A stretch of 64,000 nucleotides of DNA from AP-15 sp963747735 (GTDB lineage Bacteria; Pseudomonadota; Alphaproteobacteria; ATCC43930; CGMCC-115725): assembly GCA_963747735.1 (NCBI GenBank), contig CAVVGE010000009.1, positions 1-64,000 on the forward strand, in the 5' to 3' direction. Made by a program: the position numbers and the translations under genes. Below the pieces are notes generated by a model. That model did not search any database. It was not told where the DNA came from and saw only the letters and a program-made list of their open reading frames with translations. Below are positions 17,405 through 27,363 of the stretch, one piece after another. The first letter of the stretch is position 1; every line of letters begins with the position of its first letter.

Positions 17405-18940
17405 TCACGGCACCGTGAAGCGATCGTTCATCGAGGTCCAGAACTGCTGCTGCACGACCTTGCCGCGGCGCAGGATGTCGCCGTGAAAGGCGAGCAGCAC
17501 TTCGAGGACATCGCCGTGGGCCACCCCATGAAAGGTGGCGCGCGGCCGGTCAAAGCCGATAAAATGACAACCCGTCGCCTGGTTGGCCACCGTTCCCGCC
17601 GCGTCGGTGAAATAGCCGTTGAGCGGGCCGTCGGGCGGCGCCGGGCCTTCATTGCCCTGTGCGCGATGGCCATAATTCACCGCCGTTGCATCGGCGGCGT
17701 TGCCGTCTTCCTGGAAGGCGTCGTTGATCCGGCCCGCGGGTAGGTTTCCGAATTCCGCGCCGAGATCGGTGACGACGCCGCCCCGGGTGCGCCGCTTGTG
17801 ACCGCGGATGAACTGCCGATATTCGTAGTCGGCGCACCCGCAATACTGTGAAAACTGGGCGTGCATCGTGTGATGGCCGGCGACCGGCCGCTCGCCCGCG
17901 GCGACCGGACCCGGCACCGCATTATCGAGGCCGACGTTGAAAGCCAGAAGGCAGTTCTCGTCGGTCATGGCCAAGCCTTCCGCCCGCGTCTCCCGGTCGA
18001 GAAAATTGAAAGTCTGCGGGCCGATCATGCCGTCCTTGTGCAGGCCGAATTCTTCCTGCAACGAGGCAACGGCCAGGATGTCGTCGTCGGTCCAGGTCCC
18101 GGTCGGCTCGGTGCCGATCAGGTCCTGCAGCTGCTTGGTTCGCGCTTCGTCATAGGTGAATTTGTTGAAACGGATCGCGGCCTGGATTTGCGCCGGGGTC
18201 AAATCCGTCTGGGCTGCCGCCGCCGGAGTGGGCGGCTCGGTGGCGAGGTCGCGCCGCACCGTGTTTCCGGGTGCCGGCCGCTGCTGGACGACGTGCGCCA
18301 ATTCGTGGGCCAGCAAGAAGCGCCCGCCGGCGGCGCCGGGCGAGAATTCACCCGACCCGAAGACGACGTCGGCGCCGATCGTGAAAGCCCGCGCGTTGAG
18401 GTCGCGCGCCAGCGCTCCCGCCTCGGCATCGGCATGCACCCGCACATCGCCAAAGTCGTGCCCAAAGCGGGGCTCGAAAAACCCTCGTTCGGAGGTCGGC
18501 AAATTCGCGCCGTTGCCGAGATTGCCGATGCGCTGCTCGAGCCCCGCCGTGATCGCGGGCGGCGGCCCCAACAGCTTACCGTCGATCTCTTCGTCGGCCC
18601 GCTTGCGGCGAACCTTCGCCTCGTCATCGGCTTGGCACGCGGCGCAGGCGCGCTGAAGCATCCCCGATGCGGCCGTCAAAGCGTGAGGCGGCTCAGGGCT
18701 CGACGCCGGCATCCGCATGACCGCTTCGGCCATCGCGTCGGCTTCGCGCTCGAGCGGGTCGGCCGCGGAGCCGACAACGAGCTTGCACTGCAATGCCGCC
18801 GGCGCGACCGCTATCCTGGAAAAGTCGTGCGCGGCAAAAGCGGGTGCCGCCGGCGCCGCCGTCTGCCGCACCGCCGCGGTGAAAGCGCCCGGCGGCAGCG
18901 CAGCGCGCTTTGTCGGCGAGACCGCAACATGGGCCTGCAT
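17405..18940 (-). CDS. DUF4157 (eCIS core domain) HExxH protein with peptidoglycan-binding module; candidate eCIS cargo
   Basis: This 511-aa protein is the last gene of the operon. The DUF4157 domain spans about residues 60-230: PLEREADAMAEAVMR, GHDFGDVRVHADAEA, and the zinc-protease-like LLAHELAHVVQQ. Residues about 265-325 look like a PG_binding_1 module (QLQDLIGTEPTGTWTDDD, GMIGPQTFNFLD). The C-terminal 190 residues, with many Cys and His (QYCGCADYEYRQF), match nothing I know. DUF4157 is known to be enriched in eCIS loci, and such proteins are proposed cargo or effectors. A strong GGAGGG sits 6 nt before ATG 18940. It starts 11 nt after the DUF6734 stop. Export in the tube lumen and toxicity are inferred. 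Confidence 0.75.
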   Translation of the reverse strand: MQAHVAVSPTKRAALPPGAFTAAVRQTAAPAAPAFAAHDFSRIAVAPAALQCKLVVGSAADPLEREADAMAEAVMRMPASSPEPPHALTAASGMLQRACAACQADDEAKVRRKRADEEIDGKLLGPPPAITAGLEQRIGNLGNGANLPTSERGFFEPRFGHDFGDVRVHADAEAGALARDLNARAFTIGADVVFGSGEFSPGAAGGRFLLAHELAHVVQQRPAPGNTVRRDLATEPPTPAAAAQTDLTPAQIQAAIRFNKFTYDEARTKQLQDLIGTEPTGTWTDDDILAVASLQEEFGLHKDGMIGPQTFNFLDRETRAEGLAMTDENCLLAFNVGLDNAVPGPVAAGERPVAGHHTMHAQFSQYCGCADYEYRQFIRGHKRRTRGGVVTDLGAEFGNLPAGRINDAFQEDGNAADATAVNYGHRAQGNEGPAPPDGPLNGYFTDAAGTVANQATGCHFIGFDRPRATFHGVAHGDVLEVLLAFHGDILRRGKVVQQQFWTSMNDRFTVP

Positions 18941-18951
18941 TTCACCCTCCT

Positions 18952-19857
18952 TCAGCCGCTCGGACTCTCCTGCGAGTACCGGATGCAGCGGCGATAATAT
19001 TCCGGCCAATCGCGGCGCACCCGGTCCGCCAGCCGGCGCATGATGTCTGGCGCCCGTTTCGAATACGCCATCAGATGGGTGTAGCCAAGTTTTGCCGCCT
19101 GGTTCGGATTGCGCGCCTCGTCCCAGGAGCAGAACAGGTATTCGCAGCGCACCCCGCGATACGGCGAGCCCGGATCAAAGCGATGGAAGCCGAGGCATGC
19201 CGACAGCAGGAATTGCTCGACAACATAAGTGAAGCGCCATTTTTCCGGATGGCGGGCCCAGCCGGCGGCATTTTCCGGCCGCTCGACCAGCGCCAGCGCG
19301 GTTTGCGCATAATGGCGCAGAAACGCGATGTCCCGGCCGCCGAGAATGCCGCAATTTTCGGCGCTGAGCGTCGGCCCGCGTGACCGCGCCCACTGCCATT
19401 CCACCGGAACGATGCCGCCGGTGTCGGCAAACGACTCTTCGACATCCTGCGGGCAATAGATCCGCTGCTCCGGACCATAATGTTCCGGATGCTGGGCGAG
19501 CACCGGCGCGGTTTCGAGGCGCGCCGGCAGCGCCTTCCACAAAAAAGCATCCGAATCGATGTGCACAAACGGCCGGTCCTGCATGGCGTAGGCGACGAGC
19601 TTTCCCAGCATCCACCAGCCGGGGTCGTGCCGGCGCAACCGGTCGAGCTCGGTCGATACCTCGACAAAGGGCAGCGCCAATCGATCGACGAGCAGCTTCG
19701 CTCCGAACGTGTCGGTGACCAGCATCGTGTCCGGGTAGTGGCGCGCGGCGCTCAACACCGACGCCACCCAGGCGAGCGCGTGGTTCAGCGGCGTGCCCCA
19801 GACACCCGCGTAATGGGCGCGAAACGGCTCGCTCCAGAACGACCACACCGCGCGCAT
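18952..19857 (-). CDS. DUF6734-like, glycosyltransferase-fold protein in the eCIS operon
   Basis: This 301-aa protein begins MRAVWSFWSEPF and carries LVTDTFGAKLLVDRLALPF and FVHIDSDAFLWKALP. The D-S-D triplet in a predicted strand, surrounded by hydrophobic residues, looks like the DxD metal/nucleotide-sugar motif of GT-A glycosyltransferases. The overall pattern agrees with the uncharacterised DUF6734 family. It lies between the tail-fibre-like DUF6519 gene and the DUF4157 gene with gaps of 21 and 11 nt, so it is part of the transcript. It could modify the particle, modify cargo, or be cargo itself; nothing in the sequence decides. No signal peptide. Confidence 0.6.
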   Translation of the reverse strand: MRAVWSFWSEPFRAHYAGVWGTPLNHALAWVASVLSAARHYPDTMLVTDTFGAKLLVDRLALPFVEVSTELDRLRRHDPGWWMLGKLVAYAMQDRPFVHIDSDAFLWKALPARLETAPVLAQHPEHYGPEQRIYCPQDVEESFADTGGIVPVEWQWARSRGPTLSAENCGILGGRDIAFLRHYAQTALALVERPENAAGWARHPEKWRFTYVVEQFLLSACLGFHRFDPGSPYRGVRCEYLFCSWDEARNPNQAAKLGYTHLMAYSKRAPDIMRRLADRVRRDWPEYYRRCIRYSQESPSG

Positions 19858-19878
19858 CGTCCGCTCCCGCCGACCCTG

Positions 19879-22263
19879 TCAGCCGATCGTGCCGGGTGCG
19901 GCAATTGTCCCCGGATTGATGATCGTTCCGATCACGATCGGGCCGGTCGGGCCGGTCAAAATCGGGCCGGGTGGGAGCAGGCCGCTCACGGTGATCGACG
20001 CGCTGTTGCTGGTGCTCTGACCGCTCGGCAAGGTCAGGGTCGCGGTGATCGTGTAGGTTTGCGTCCCCGGCCCGGGATTGGCAATCGTCACCGGCACCGG
20101 CTGCGCCGGCGAGACATTGCCGCGCGCGATCACGATACTGGCCGGCACGGTGACCGTACCCGCGGTGCCGCCCGATACCGACAGCGCGACCGTCGTATCG
20201 GCCAATGCGTCATAGTGCAGCGCCAGCGACAAAGTCGGCGCCACGGCGGGCCCGGCCGGGCTCGGCTGGCCGGTGGTGTTGTCGACGAGCCGAAGGAACC
20301 GGGTGCCCGGCACGACGACAAAAGCGACACTCGCTGGCGATACGGCCATGGTGTCGATGCGTTGGATCGGCGCGACATAGAACCAGCTCTCGAAATCGCT
20401 TGCCTTCTCCGAGTTGCCCGAGGGCAGCGTCAGATCGGTGCGCGGTGTCGTGCCGTCCTGTCGCATCGCCGGCATTCCGAATGCCTGACCGTCGAGAAAC
20501 AGTGTGCCGCCGGCGTCGCGCAGGCTGCGCCCCTTTAATGTGACACGAGCGCGCACAAACTGCCCGTCATCGGCAAGCGCCGTCAGGCCATCCAGCAGCT
20601 GCACCAGATAGACAAACACATTGCGCCCCGGGACCCACGACAACACATTGCCGGTTATCGTCACGGTGCTGTCGATCACCAGCGGAAAGCGCAACAACGA
20701 GACCGAAAAGACCGCCGCCGACGCGCCGGTCGTTGCCAATCCCGGCGCAAACCCGTCCTGTGCGGTCAGAAAAGGCTGCTCCAGGACGACAATAAGCTCG
20801 GCCGGTCCGACGCCGCTCGCCGGCGACGCGTCGAGGGTGATCTGCAGCCCCTGCAACAGGAGTTGGTCAAGCGTCAGGATGTCGTCGTTGGCCCAGCTGA
20901 TGGCCGTCACGTGCAGCGCTTGCGGCACGGTCGGCGGCGTGATCTCGGTCAATGGCGAGAACAGGTCGCGGCAATCCTCAACCTGAAAACCCTGGGTCTG
21001 CGGGTTGCGGTGGATGCAGGCGAGCGGAGCCCGATACACCCGGATATAATGCGCCGGCTGGTAATCGGCCCCGTCGCTGTCGCTCGGCGGCCATTCCACC
21101 ATGCCGGTGGCAGTGCGGGCCGGGACCAGCCAATAATCGCCGCTGCGGTAGGGCTGATCGCCGGCGAATTGCACGTGAATGCCGTTCTCCAGCGAATTCG
21201 GCCCCGACGGGTTCATCGCCACCCCATCGACATCGGCGCCGTCGCTCTGGTCCCAGCGGCGCAGCTTGGCATGCCCGCTGTCAACATCGACCGCAGGTGA
21301 CGGTGCCGTCAGAGTGATGCGCCGGTGCTCCTGATCGATAAATTGGATTTGGCGCAATTCGCCGGGCTGGTTCGGCTCTTGCCCGAACTCGTTGCTGTCG
21401 TCGCCGATTTCGACCCAGTCGAGCGGGGCAAAGCCGAGATTGGCGTCCGGTCCGAGATTGTCCACGGTGACGACCGGTCCGCTGACCGCGGTGATCCGCG
21501 TCACCACCGAGCCGTTTTCGCGCGACCATTTGACGGTGGCGCTGCCGATCGGACCTCCGCGATGCACCTCGATCCGGTAGAGCTGGTTTTCGAGCCCGCG
21601 ATAGGCGGCGCTGGGCGCCGGCAGGCACGAGCTTTGCGCCGAAGGCTCGTCGGTGCCGGCCCGCATGCTGCCGACCGCGACCGGTGCCGGCGGCTGGCGC
21701 ATGACATCACAGCAGCTCGCCACGGCGCCCCGCGACGGCCGGGGCTCGAGGACCGGCGCCACTGCGGCCGCGACGACGCGCCACACGGTCTGGACCCGAT
21801 CGGTCGTGTCGGCCTCGCCGAGCGCCACATCCTTGATGCCCGGATCGTCGATCGGGGTGACGAGGCGCTGCCACGCTTCGAGCCACACCTGGATCGCCGA
21901 AGACCGGCCGAGGCTCAGATCGGAAAGGAGGACCGCGGCCGAGGGCTGCGGATCGGCGAGCCATGATTGCTGCATGTAGTCGGTCGGCTGCAGTGCTTCG
22001 CACACCAGGCCATCGACATAAAAGCGCCCCGCGCCGATCTGGATCGCGTCGCCGGCGGATGGCACGGTGATCGCAAAACCGGCATCGTGGCGCGGCGCCC
22101 CGGTCCGGCCGACAATATCGACGAGCCCCGTGGCACGCAGCCAGGCGTCGATCGCACGCTGCTCGTTGGCGTCGGAATCGAGCTGCACTCGGCCTTGCTG
22201 GGCGACGACCGAGGTGTAGTTTTTCCCTCGATCGAAGCGAAACCGGCTGATGTCGGCTTTCAT
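19879..22263 (-). CDS. DUF6519 eCIS structural protein with repetitive beta-rich C-terminus
   Basis: This 794-aa protein starts MKADISRFRFDRGKNYTSVV and QQGRVQLDSDANEQRAIDAW, the hallmark of DUF6519 proteins found beside phage-tail-like clusters. Residues 230-420 contain KWSRENGSVVTRI and hydrophobic beta-strand stretches. The last 200 residues resemble CalX/BACON-like beta domains (VSPASVAFVVVPGT), ending in a Gly/Pro-rich collagen-like tail (PPGPILTGPTGP). It probably forms an outer baseplate or fibre component contacting the target surface; this is inference from position after the tail-I-like gene. Starts 22 nt after the upstream stop. Confidence 0.7.
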   Translation of the reverse strand: MKADISRFRFDRGKNYTSVVAQQGRVQLDSDANEQRAIDAWLRATGLVDIVGRTGAPRHDAGFAITVPSAGDAIQIGAGRFYVDGLVCEALQPTDYMQQSWLADPQPSAAVLLSDLSLGRSSAIQVWLEAWQRLVTPIDDPGIKDVALGEADTTDRVQTVWRVVAAAVAPVLEPRPSRGAVASCCDVMRQPPAPVAVGSMRAGTDEPSAQSSCLPAPSAAYRGLENQLYRIEVHRGGPIGSATVKWSRENGSVVTRITAVSGPVVTVDNLGPDANLGFAPLDWVEIGDDSNEFGQEPNQPGELRQIQFIDQEHRRITLTAPSPAVDVDSGHAKLRRWDQSDGADVDGVAMNPSGPNSLENGIHVQFAGDQPYRSGDYWLVPARTATGMVEWPPSDSDGADYQPAHYIRVYRAPLACIHRNPQTQGFQVEDCRDLFSPLTEITPPTVPQALHVTAISWANDDILTLDQLLLQGLQITLDASPASGVGPAELIVVLEQPFLTAQDGFAPGLATTGASAAVFSVSLLRFPLVIDSTVTITGNVLSWVPGRNVFVYLVQLLDGLTALADDGQFVRARVTLKGRSLRDAGGTLFLDGQAFGMPAMRQDGTTPRTDLTLPSGNSEKASDFESWFYVAPIQRIDTMAVSPASVAFVVVPGTRFLRLVDNTTGQPSPAGPAVAPTLSLALHYDALADTTVALSVSGGTAGTVTVPASIVIARGNVSPAQPVPVTIANPGPGTQTYTITATLTLPSGQSTSNSASITVSGLLPPGPILTGPTGPIVIGTIINPGTIAAPGTIG

Positions 22264-22285
22264 GTCATCCCTCCGGTCGCGCGTC

Positions 22286-24589
22286 TCAGATCAGCGAGGC
22301 GCCGATGGCGAGCCATTGCAGCGCTTCATCGGCCGGCTCCGGCGGATCGAGCCCGAACCGCGGCATGCCGTACGGGCCCTCCGGCAGCGGCATGGCCAAT
22401 TCCGTCCGCGATGGGATCAGAAAAATCCCGGCCTCTAGCCCGAACGGCAGATATTCGTCGAGCCGCACGCGGTAATTCGCGATACCCTGCGTTTCGTACA
22501 GCAGATGGTAGGCGCCGATCTGGCTCTCGTCGTCAGCCCCGCTCCAGACCGCCACCGGGCAGGCACCACTCAACAGCCCATAGGACGGGCTGCCGTAATG
22601 CCGGCTGACGAATTGCGGGGCGAGTACGTGCTCCAGCGCCGGATCACCGGGCAGGCAACGGTATTGCCGCGGGGTCAGCGCATCGCTCGGCACAAACGAG
22701 AAGCGCACACAACCCGATTGCCGCCGCGTGCACCAAACCGCCGCCCGCCACGGGTCGAGAGCCGGCCGACGCGCCAGAAATATCGTATTGGAGGCGAGGG
22801 GCATGGCGTGGACGCGCAGCTTGCCGATCATCGTGCTGTTTTCGACATGCAGTGAGCCGCCCTCGCCGGCGCCATCCAGACCGGCGAATGCGACGAGCCA
22901 CGGCGCTGTCGCATCGACGATGCTGTCGGTGACCCGCACCGAAGCCGACGGATCGATCCGCAATGGCCCGGTGATCGTGCGCTCCAGGGTCAATGCCGTG
23001 CCGGAAGCTTCGACGCTGATCGACGGCGCAAAGCGGTCGACCGGCTCGCGGTCGCGCGTCAATGCCCGGCCGGGGACGGCGGTGCAGTCTTGCAGCGTGA
23101 CCGAAAGACGGCGGCCGAGCACCCCGATGCCGCCCGCCAGCAAGAAGCCGCTGAGAAACAGCTGGCCCATCGGCGCCGGGTCGTCGGTATCGGCCGGGTC
23201 GTCGGTGCCGACGATGTCGATATCGCCGTGCAATGTGACGCGGGCGCGCACCGGGCTCCACCCGGCATCGGGACCGGACCCGTGGATTTCCGCGGCAATG
23301 ATCCAGAGCTGGCTTTCGGGCGGGATGCGGAGTGCGGCCGGGCCGGTCAGATCGACGGCGGAGACGCCAAAGCCCGCGACGAGGATCACACCCACCGCAC
23401 CCGGCGGCTCGGCATTGAATGCCGCCACCGCCGCCTCCAAGGTCAGCGGCAAACCAAAGATGTCGGTGGCGCCGGCCCCGATCACCATCTGCCAGGTGAC
23501 CGTCTCGCGGTCGAGCGGCAGCCGTTCGGTGCGGTCATACGGCCCGCCGCCCAGATCGGCCGGAAAGCCGTAATTGTAGCTGACCGTCACCGCCGTCGGC
23601 GCCGGCTGGTCCGGCGGAAAGGCGATGCGGCCCAGCACCGGATCGATCGCCACCTTGCCGAATTGGCCGGATGCCCAGTCGTCGCCGGAAGCAACATCGG
23701 AAAGATCGCAGACGGAAATCTCGCCGAGCTGCACGATGTTGCCGTCCGCACGGATGGCGAGACCCTGCTCCGGACCATAAAAAGCCGATGGGTCGAGCGC
23801 CAATTCGCGCCGGCCGATCGGCTGCGCCACATCTGCCCGCGCGGTCAAATGGTCAAAGGGCTGGCGCGCCGGCGCCATATTGAAGAGTGGCATGTCGGCG
23901 CCGAGCGGGCTGAACAAAAACCGCCGCGCATCCACCGCGCAAGCCGGCTGGTCGGTGACCGCATAGGCGATCCAGCGCCACACCCAAGCGCCGATATCGG
24001 GAATGTTGAACCGGCCGCCGCCGTGTAATGCCACGTCGAGCGGCGCGCGGTCGGGCATCGGCGCGCTGCGCACCCGCGGCGCGATGCGCCGGACATCGAC
24101 GGTGCGGCTCGTGCTGTCGAACGGCCCGCCGAGCCGGCCGAGCGCGCCGCCGTCGCGCAAATCGACGGTGCCGCCGGCATCCAGGCGCACATGGCGAAAG
24201 CTCTGGTTGACCGCCAGCCGCTTGAAATATTCGACCACCCGGACCGGGCGCCCGGTGATGTCGGCGCCGAGCTGCTCCAGTGCGATGACCGTGCCCTTGC
24301 GCCGGCGATAGCCGATCGTGTTCGCGACCTCGGCGCGGCCGCCATCGCCGCCCGGAGCGCCCTCTGAGAGCGCGGTCCGCCCGATCAGGTCGCCGATATA
24401 GGGCACCACCCAGGGCGCGCAGGTTTCGATGAACTGGTCGGCGTAGAGCCCCTGCAAATCCTCGTCGAGCACGCCGACCTGCTCGGCGACGACACCGAGC
24501 AATGCCTGCAGCGGCCCGCCGGCACCGGCATCGGCGGTGCGGTAGAGCGCCGGCAGCAGCGCGTAGATCTGGTCCGCCGACAAGCTCAT
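22286..24589 (-). CDS. Phage tail protein I-like baseplate wedge/fibre protein of the eCIS
   Basis: This 767-aa protein has an N-terminal tail-protein-I-like region (residues 1-140: QIYALLPALYRTADAG, QFIETCAPWVVPYIGDLIG, GYRRRKGTVIALEQL). That region packs on baseplate J proteins in contractile tails. Residues about 480-650 carry repeated beta-helix-like strands (LHVENSTMIGKLRVHAM), and the C-terminal 130 residues look like a compact recognition domain (SRHYGSPSYGLLSG). It overlaps the upstream baseplate gene by 4 nt (ATGA). By position it corresponds to the Afp12/Afp13 end of Afp-type clusters. Good confidence for baseplate association, lower for receptor binding. Confidence 0.7.
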   Translation of the reverse strand: MSLSADQIYALLPALYRTADAGAGGPLQALLGVVAEQVGVLDEDLQGLYADQFIETCAPWVVPYIGDLIGRTALSEGAPGGDGGRAEVANTIGYRRRKGTVIALEQLGADITGRPVRVVEYFKRLAVNQSFRHVRLDAGGTVDLRDGGALGRLGGPFDSTSRTVDVRRIAPRVRSAPMPDRAPLDVALHGGGRFNIPDIGAWVWRWIAYAVTDQPACAVDARRFLFSPLGADMPLFNMAPARQPFDHLTARADVAQPIGRRELALDPSAFYGPEQGLAIRADGNIVQLGEISVCDLSDVASGDDWASGQFGKVAIDPVLGRIAFPPDQPAPTAVTVSYNYGFPADLGGGPYDRTERLPLDRETVTWQMVIGAGATDIFGLPLTLEAAVAAFNAEPPGAVGVILVAGFGVSAVDLTGPAALRIPPESQLWIIAAEIHGSGPDAGWSPVRARVTLHGDIDIVGTDDPADTDDPAPMGQLFLSGFLLAGGIGVLGRRLSVTLQDCTAVPGRALTRDREPVDRFAPSISVEASGTALTLERTITGPLRIDPSASVRVTDSIVDATAPWLVAFAGLDGAGEGGSLHVENSTMIGKLRVHAMPLASNTIFLARRPALDPWRAAVWCTRRQSGCVRFSFVPSDALTPRQYRCLPGDPALEHVLAPQFVSRHYGSPSYGLLSGACPVAVWSGADDESQIGAYHLLYETQGIANYRVRLDEYLPFGLEAGIFLIPSRTELAMPLPEGPYGMPRFGLDPPEPADEALQWLAIGASLI

Positions 24590-27363
24590 GGCCAGCGCTC
24601 CAGCCCGGCCAGTGACGGCACATCGATCTGCAGCAGCTCCGCCCCGGCGACGGTGCCGCGCTCGCCGGCCTGCGGGGCGGCGGCGATCAGGAATTCGGGA
24701 AGGTTGCTTTCGACGTCCTCGCGACTGAATTCGGTAAGCCGGACCGCTACGACCCCTGGCACCGCCTGGATCGCCGCAACGATTTCGCTCTGCGCCACTC
24801 CCTGTCCGAGCCCGCGGGCGTCAAAGCCGAAGGCCGAAGTAAGCGCGTCGCGCGCCGCCGCCAGCACCTGGTCGGGGTCGTAGTCGGTCTCATCGACCCG
24901 GACCAATCCTCCGATTTGAAACGGGACCGGCCGGTACGGCAGCACGGCCACCGGCACGTATGGGTTGCCGGCATTGCGCAGTGCCGTGGCGAGGTCAGCA
25001 ATGGTTTCGCCATCGGGATCGAGGCTCGACCCGCCAGCCCCGGCGACGGTGACGACGACGCCGCGCGTGCGGCCGTACCAGGTCCAGGTCGCCAGCGCCT
25101 TGGCCACTCCGGCAAAAGCCGCGGCAAAATCCTGGTAATCCTCGAGCGACACCACCCGCTCGAGGGTCAGCACGTGCAGCGGCGCACTGCGGCGCACCTC
25201 ATCGGCCGAATCGGGGTCGGCGCCGCCGCTTGCCGCAACCGGATTGAAGACGGTGTTGAGCCCGGCCGGCCGGTCGATCGCCTGGCTCAACTGGCCCGCG
25301 GCGACCATGCCCGAGCTGCCCAGCCCCTTCCGATAGGTGGCGTGGATGTTGACCTGGCCGGTCGGCGGCCGCGCGCCTTGCTGCCCGTCGCCAAACTGCA
25401 CCGTAACGCCGCCGGTGTCGTTGCGTCGGGTTTCGAAGACGCGGTCGCGCGGATCGGCGCCGAGCAGATTGGGCTCCTCGTGCCATTGCAGATCGTTGAC
25501 CCAGACCTGCAAGGTCGATTGGGTGCCCTGACCTTGCGGCACCGCGATGTAGGTCAGCGGCGCCTGCTTCAGCGTGAAGCGCTGATTGGCGACCGACGAA
25601 TCCCCGCCGCCGACGAGCTCCTTCACCGTCTCGCCGTGGTCTGCGGCCACCACATTGGCATTGAAGCGGACCGTGGCGCGGTCATAGATGCGGCCGAGCG
25701 GCGTCGCAAAGCCGAGCTCGGTGCGGGCGGATTGCGGCTCGACGCCGGCGATCACAGCGGCTTCGCTGATTTCGGAATCGGCCTTGTCGGCGGCGATCAG
25801 GGTGATTGCGGCGACGGCGGCGGTCAGTGTGCCGGCAACGCCCTTTGTCGTCAGCACCTGCCACGTCGCCCGGCCGGCATCGACGACCGGCGGATAGGCG
25901 TTCGCCAGAAACAAATCGCCCGACGCGAGCGCGATCGCGGTGCGTCCATCCGAACCCACCAGCGTCGCGGCCGGATCGCTGCCGAATTGCAGCCGGATGC
26001 GCTTGCCGGTTACCGCGATTGTCTGCCCGACGCTCAGCATGCCGCCGCCGAGCACCGTCTCGCCGTCGCCCACGACCGGCGTCAGCGTGCCGAGGCTGAG
26101 CGCGTACCCGTCGATCGCCGCGACCAGCGGCTGCTCGGCAACGGCCAGCGGCTCGCTCTGAACAAAGGCCGTTGTCTGGCGCGTCGCTTTGACGAAGAGA
26201 TCGAGGTCGCTATCGGTATTGAGCGTCAGGCTTGTCGCCTTGGAAGAGAGCGTGTAGCGCAGCGGCGCCCGGTCGGCGGCGCGAACGATCCGGTACAGCT
26301 TGCGGAAGTTGGAATGCGCGTCGGGAAAGGACAGAACGAGCCACGAGAAACGTTCGGGCGCGCTGTCGAATTGGCCGGCATCCGCTTGTGTCGGCGCAAT
26401 ATCGGGATAGACCGTGTCGAGATCGACTTGCTCGTTGTCGTGGACAAAGTTCCAGTCGCCGATCTGGGCAGTTGCACGCAGCACGACGCCCGCGGCCGGC
26501 GCATTCGGCAAGATCGCAGGATCGGGCGCGTTCACCCCGAAGAGCGAAGCCCGCTTGCGCATCGCGTAGATTTGGATGTCGGCGGCGCCTTGCTGGAACG
26601 TGGTAAACAGCCCCTGGTCCCAGTCGATTCGCGTGCGGTAGTTCGCCGGGTCGGGCGAAACCGCAGTGACGCTGCGCAATTCCCACACCTCGCTCAGCGG
26701 GTTGCCGAGCCGCGCCTTGTCCACCAGAAGAATCGTGTCGCCGGGCTTGAGCCCGGTCGCGGTCCCGGCCAGCCACAGCGATGTGGTGACCTGCTGCCAA
26801 TTCACCGGGCTCGAGGTCTCGGCGGGCAGGGCATTGTGCGCAATCCGCGCGGTGAGCGGCGCCTGCGTCTCGAACACCGCCGGCTGCTGGCCCGGCGCCG
26901 GCACGCTTTGCACGCGCGAGCCTGCATCGATGACCACCGGGTCCGGAGAGCCCGCCGACTCGTTGAGCGTGAAAGCGAGCGGCGCCGAGGCGGCAACACC
27001 CGGTCCGGGCTGGTAGCCGACAAGCCGCGCCAGCTCGTTGACCGAGCGCTGCTGCACGGCGGTGCGCAAATAGGATTCGTTCGCCAGCCGCTCCTGGTAG
27101 AAGGTCAGAATGTCGGCGGCGACGGCAAACGCATCGAGCAGCGCGATCGAAAAGTCGCTGTCGTCGCGGGCGGTCAGCGGCGCCAATGCAGGAAACGCCG
27201 GGTCGGACAGCGCCGACAGCATGCTCGCCTTGAAGCTCGCATGGGTGCCGGCGCGGTAGGCGATCGACGACAGCCCGGCGCGGTTGAAGATTGCCGCCGG
27301 GGTCTCCCTGGTGACGCCGATGCAGCAGCCGCAGGGCGCCGGCATGTCGTCGCTGTCGCTCAT
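24586..27363 (-). CDS. Putative baseplate assembly protein (J/gp6-like, Afp11-like), 925 aa
   Basis: Large baseplate wedge protein. The start MSDSDDMPAPCGCCIGVTR leads into an N-terminal segment ALLDAFAVAADILTFYQERLANESYLRTA typical of this eCIS family. The C-terminal third contains the baseplate-J core (RRSAPLHVLTLERVVSLED, VVVTVAGAGGSS, GGLVRVDETDYDPDQVLAAA, TSAFGFDARGLGQGVAQSE). It forms the wedge with the gp25-like and frameshifted J-like proteins, linking the hub to the sheath. It overlaps both neighbours by 4 nt, so expression is translationally coupled. Confidence 0.85.
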   Translation of the reverse strand: MSDSDDMPAPCGCCIGVTRETPAAIFNRAGLSSIAYRAGTHASFKASMLSALSDPAFPALAPLTARDDSDFSIALLDAFAVAADILTFYQERLANESYLRTAVQQRSVNELARLVGYQPGPGVAASAPLAFTLNESAGSPDPVVIDAGSRVQSVPAPGQQPAVFETQAPLTARIAHNALPAETSSPVNWQQVTTSLWLAGTATGLKPGDTILLVDKARLGNPLSEVWELRSVTAVSPDPANYRTRIDWDQGLFTTFQQGAADIQIYAMRKRASLFGVNAPDPAILPNAPAAGVVLRATAQIGDWNFVHDNEQVDLDTVYPDIAPTQADAGQFDSAPERFSWLVLSFPDAHSNFRKLYRIVRAADRAPLRYTLSSKATSLTLNTDSDLDLFVKATRQTTAFVQSEPLAVAEQPLVAAIDGYALSLGTLTPVVGDGETVLGGGMLSVGQTIAVTGKRIRLQFGSDPAATLVGSDGRTAIALASGDLFLANAYPPVVDAGRATWQVLTTKGVAGTLTAAVAAITLIAADKADSEISEAAVIAGVEPQSARTELGFATPLGRIYDRATVRFNANVVAADHGETVKELVGGGDSSVANQRFTLKQAPLTYIAVPQGQGTQSTLQVWVNDLQWHEEPNLLGADPRDRVFETRRNDTGGVTVQFGDGQQGARPPTGQVNIHATYRKGLGSSGMVAAGQLSQAIDRPAGLNTVFNPVAASGGADPDSADEVRRSAPLHVLTLERVVSLEDYQDFAAAFAGVAKALATWTWYGRTRGVVVTVAGAGGSSLDPDGETIADLATALRNAGNPYVPVAVLPYRPVPFQIGGLVRVDETDYDPDQVLAAARDALTSAFGFDARGLGQGVAQSEIVAAIQAVPGVVAVRLTEFSREDVESNLPEFLIAAAPQAGERGTVAGAELLQIDVPSLAGLERWP

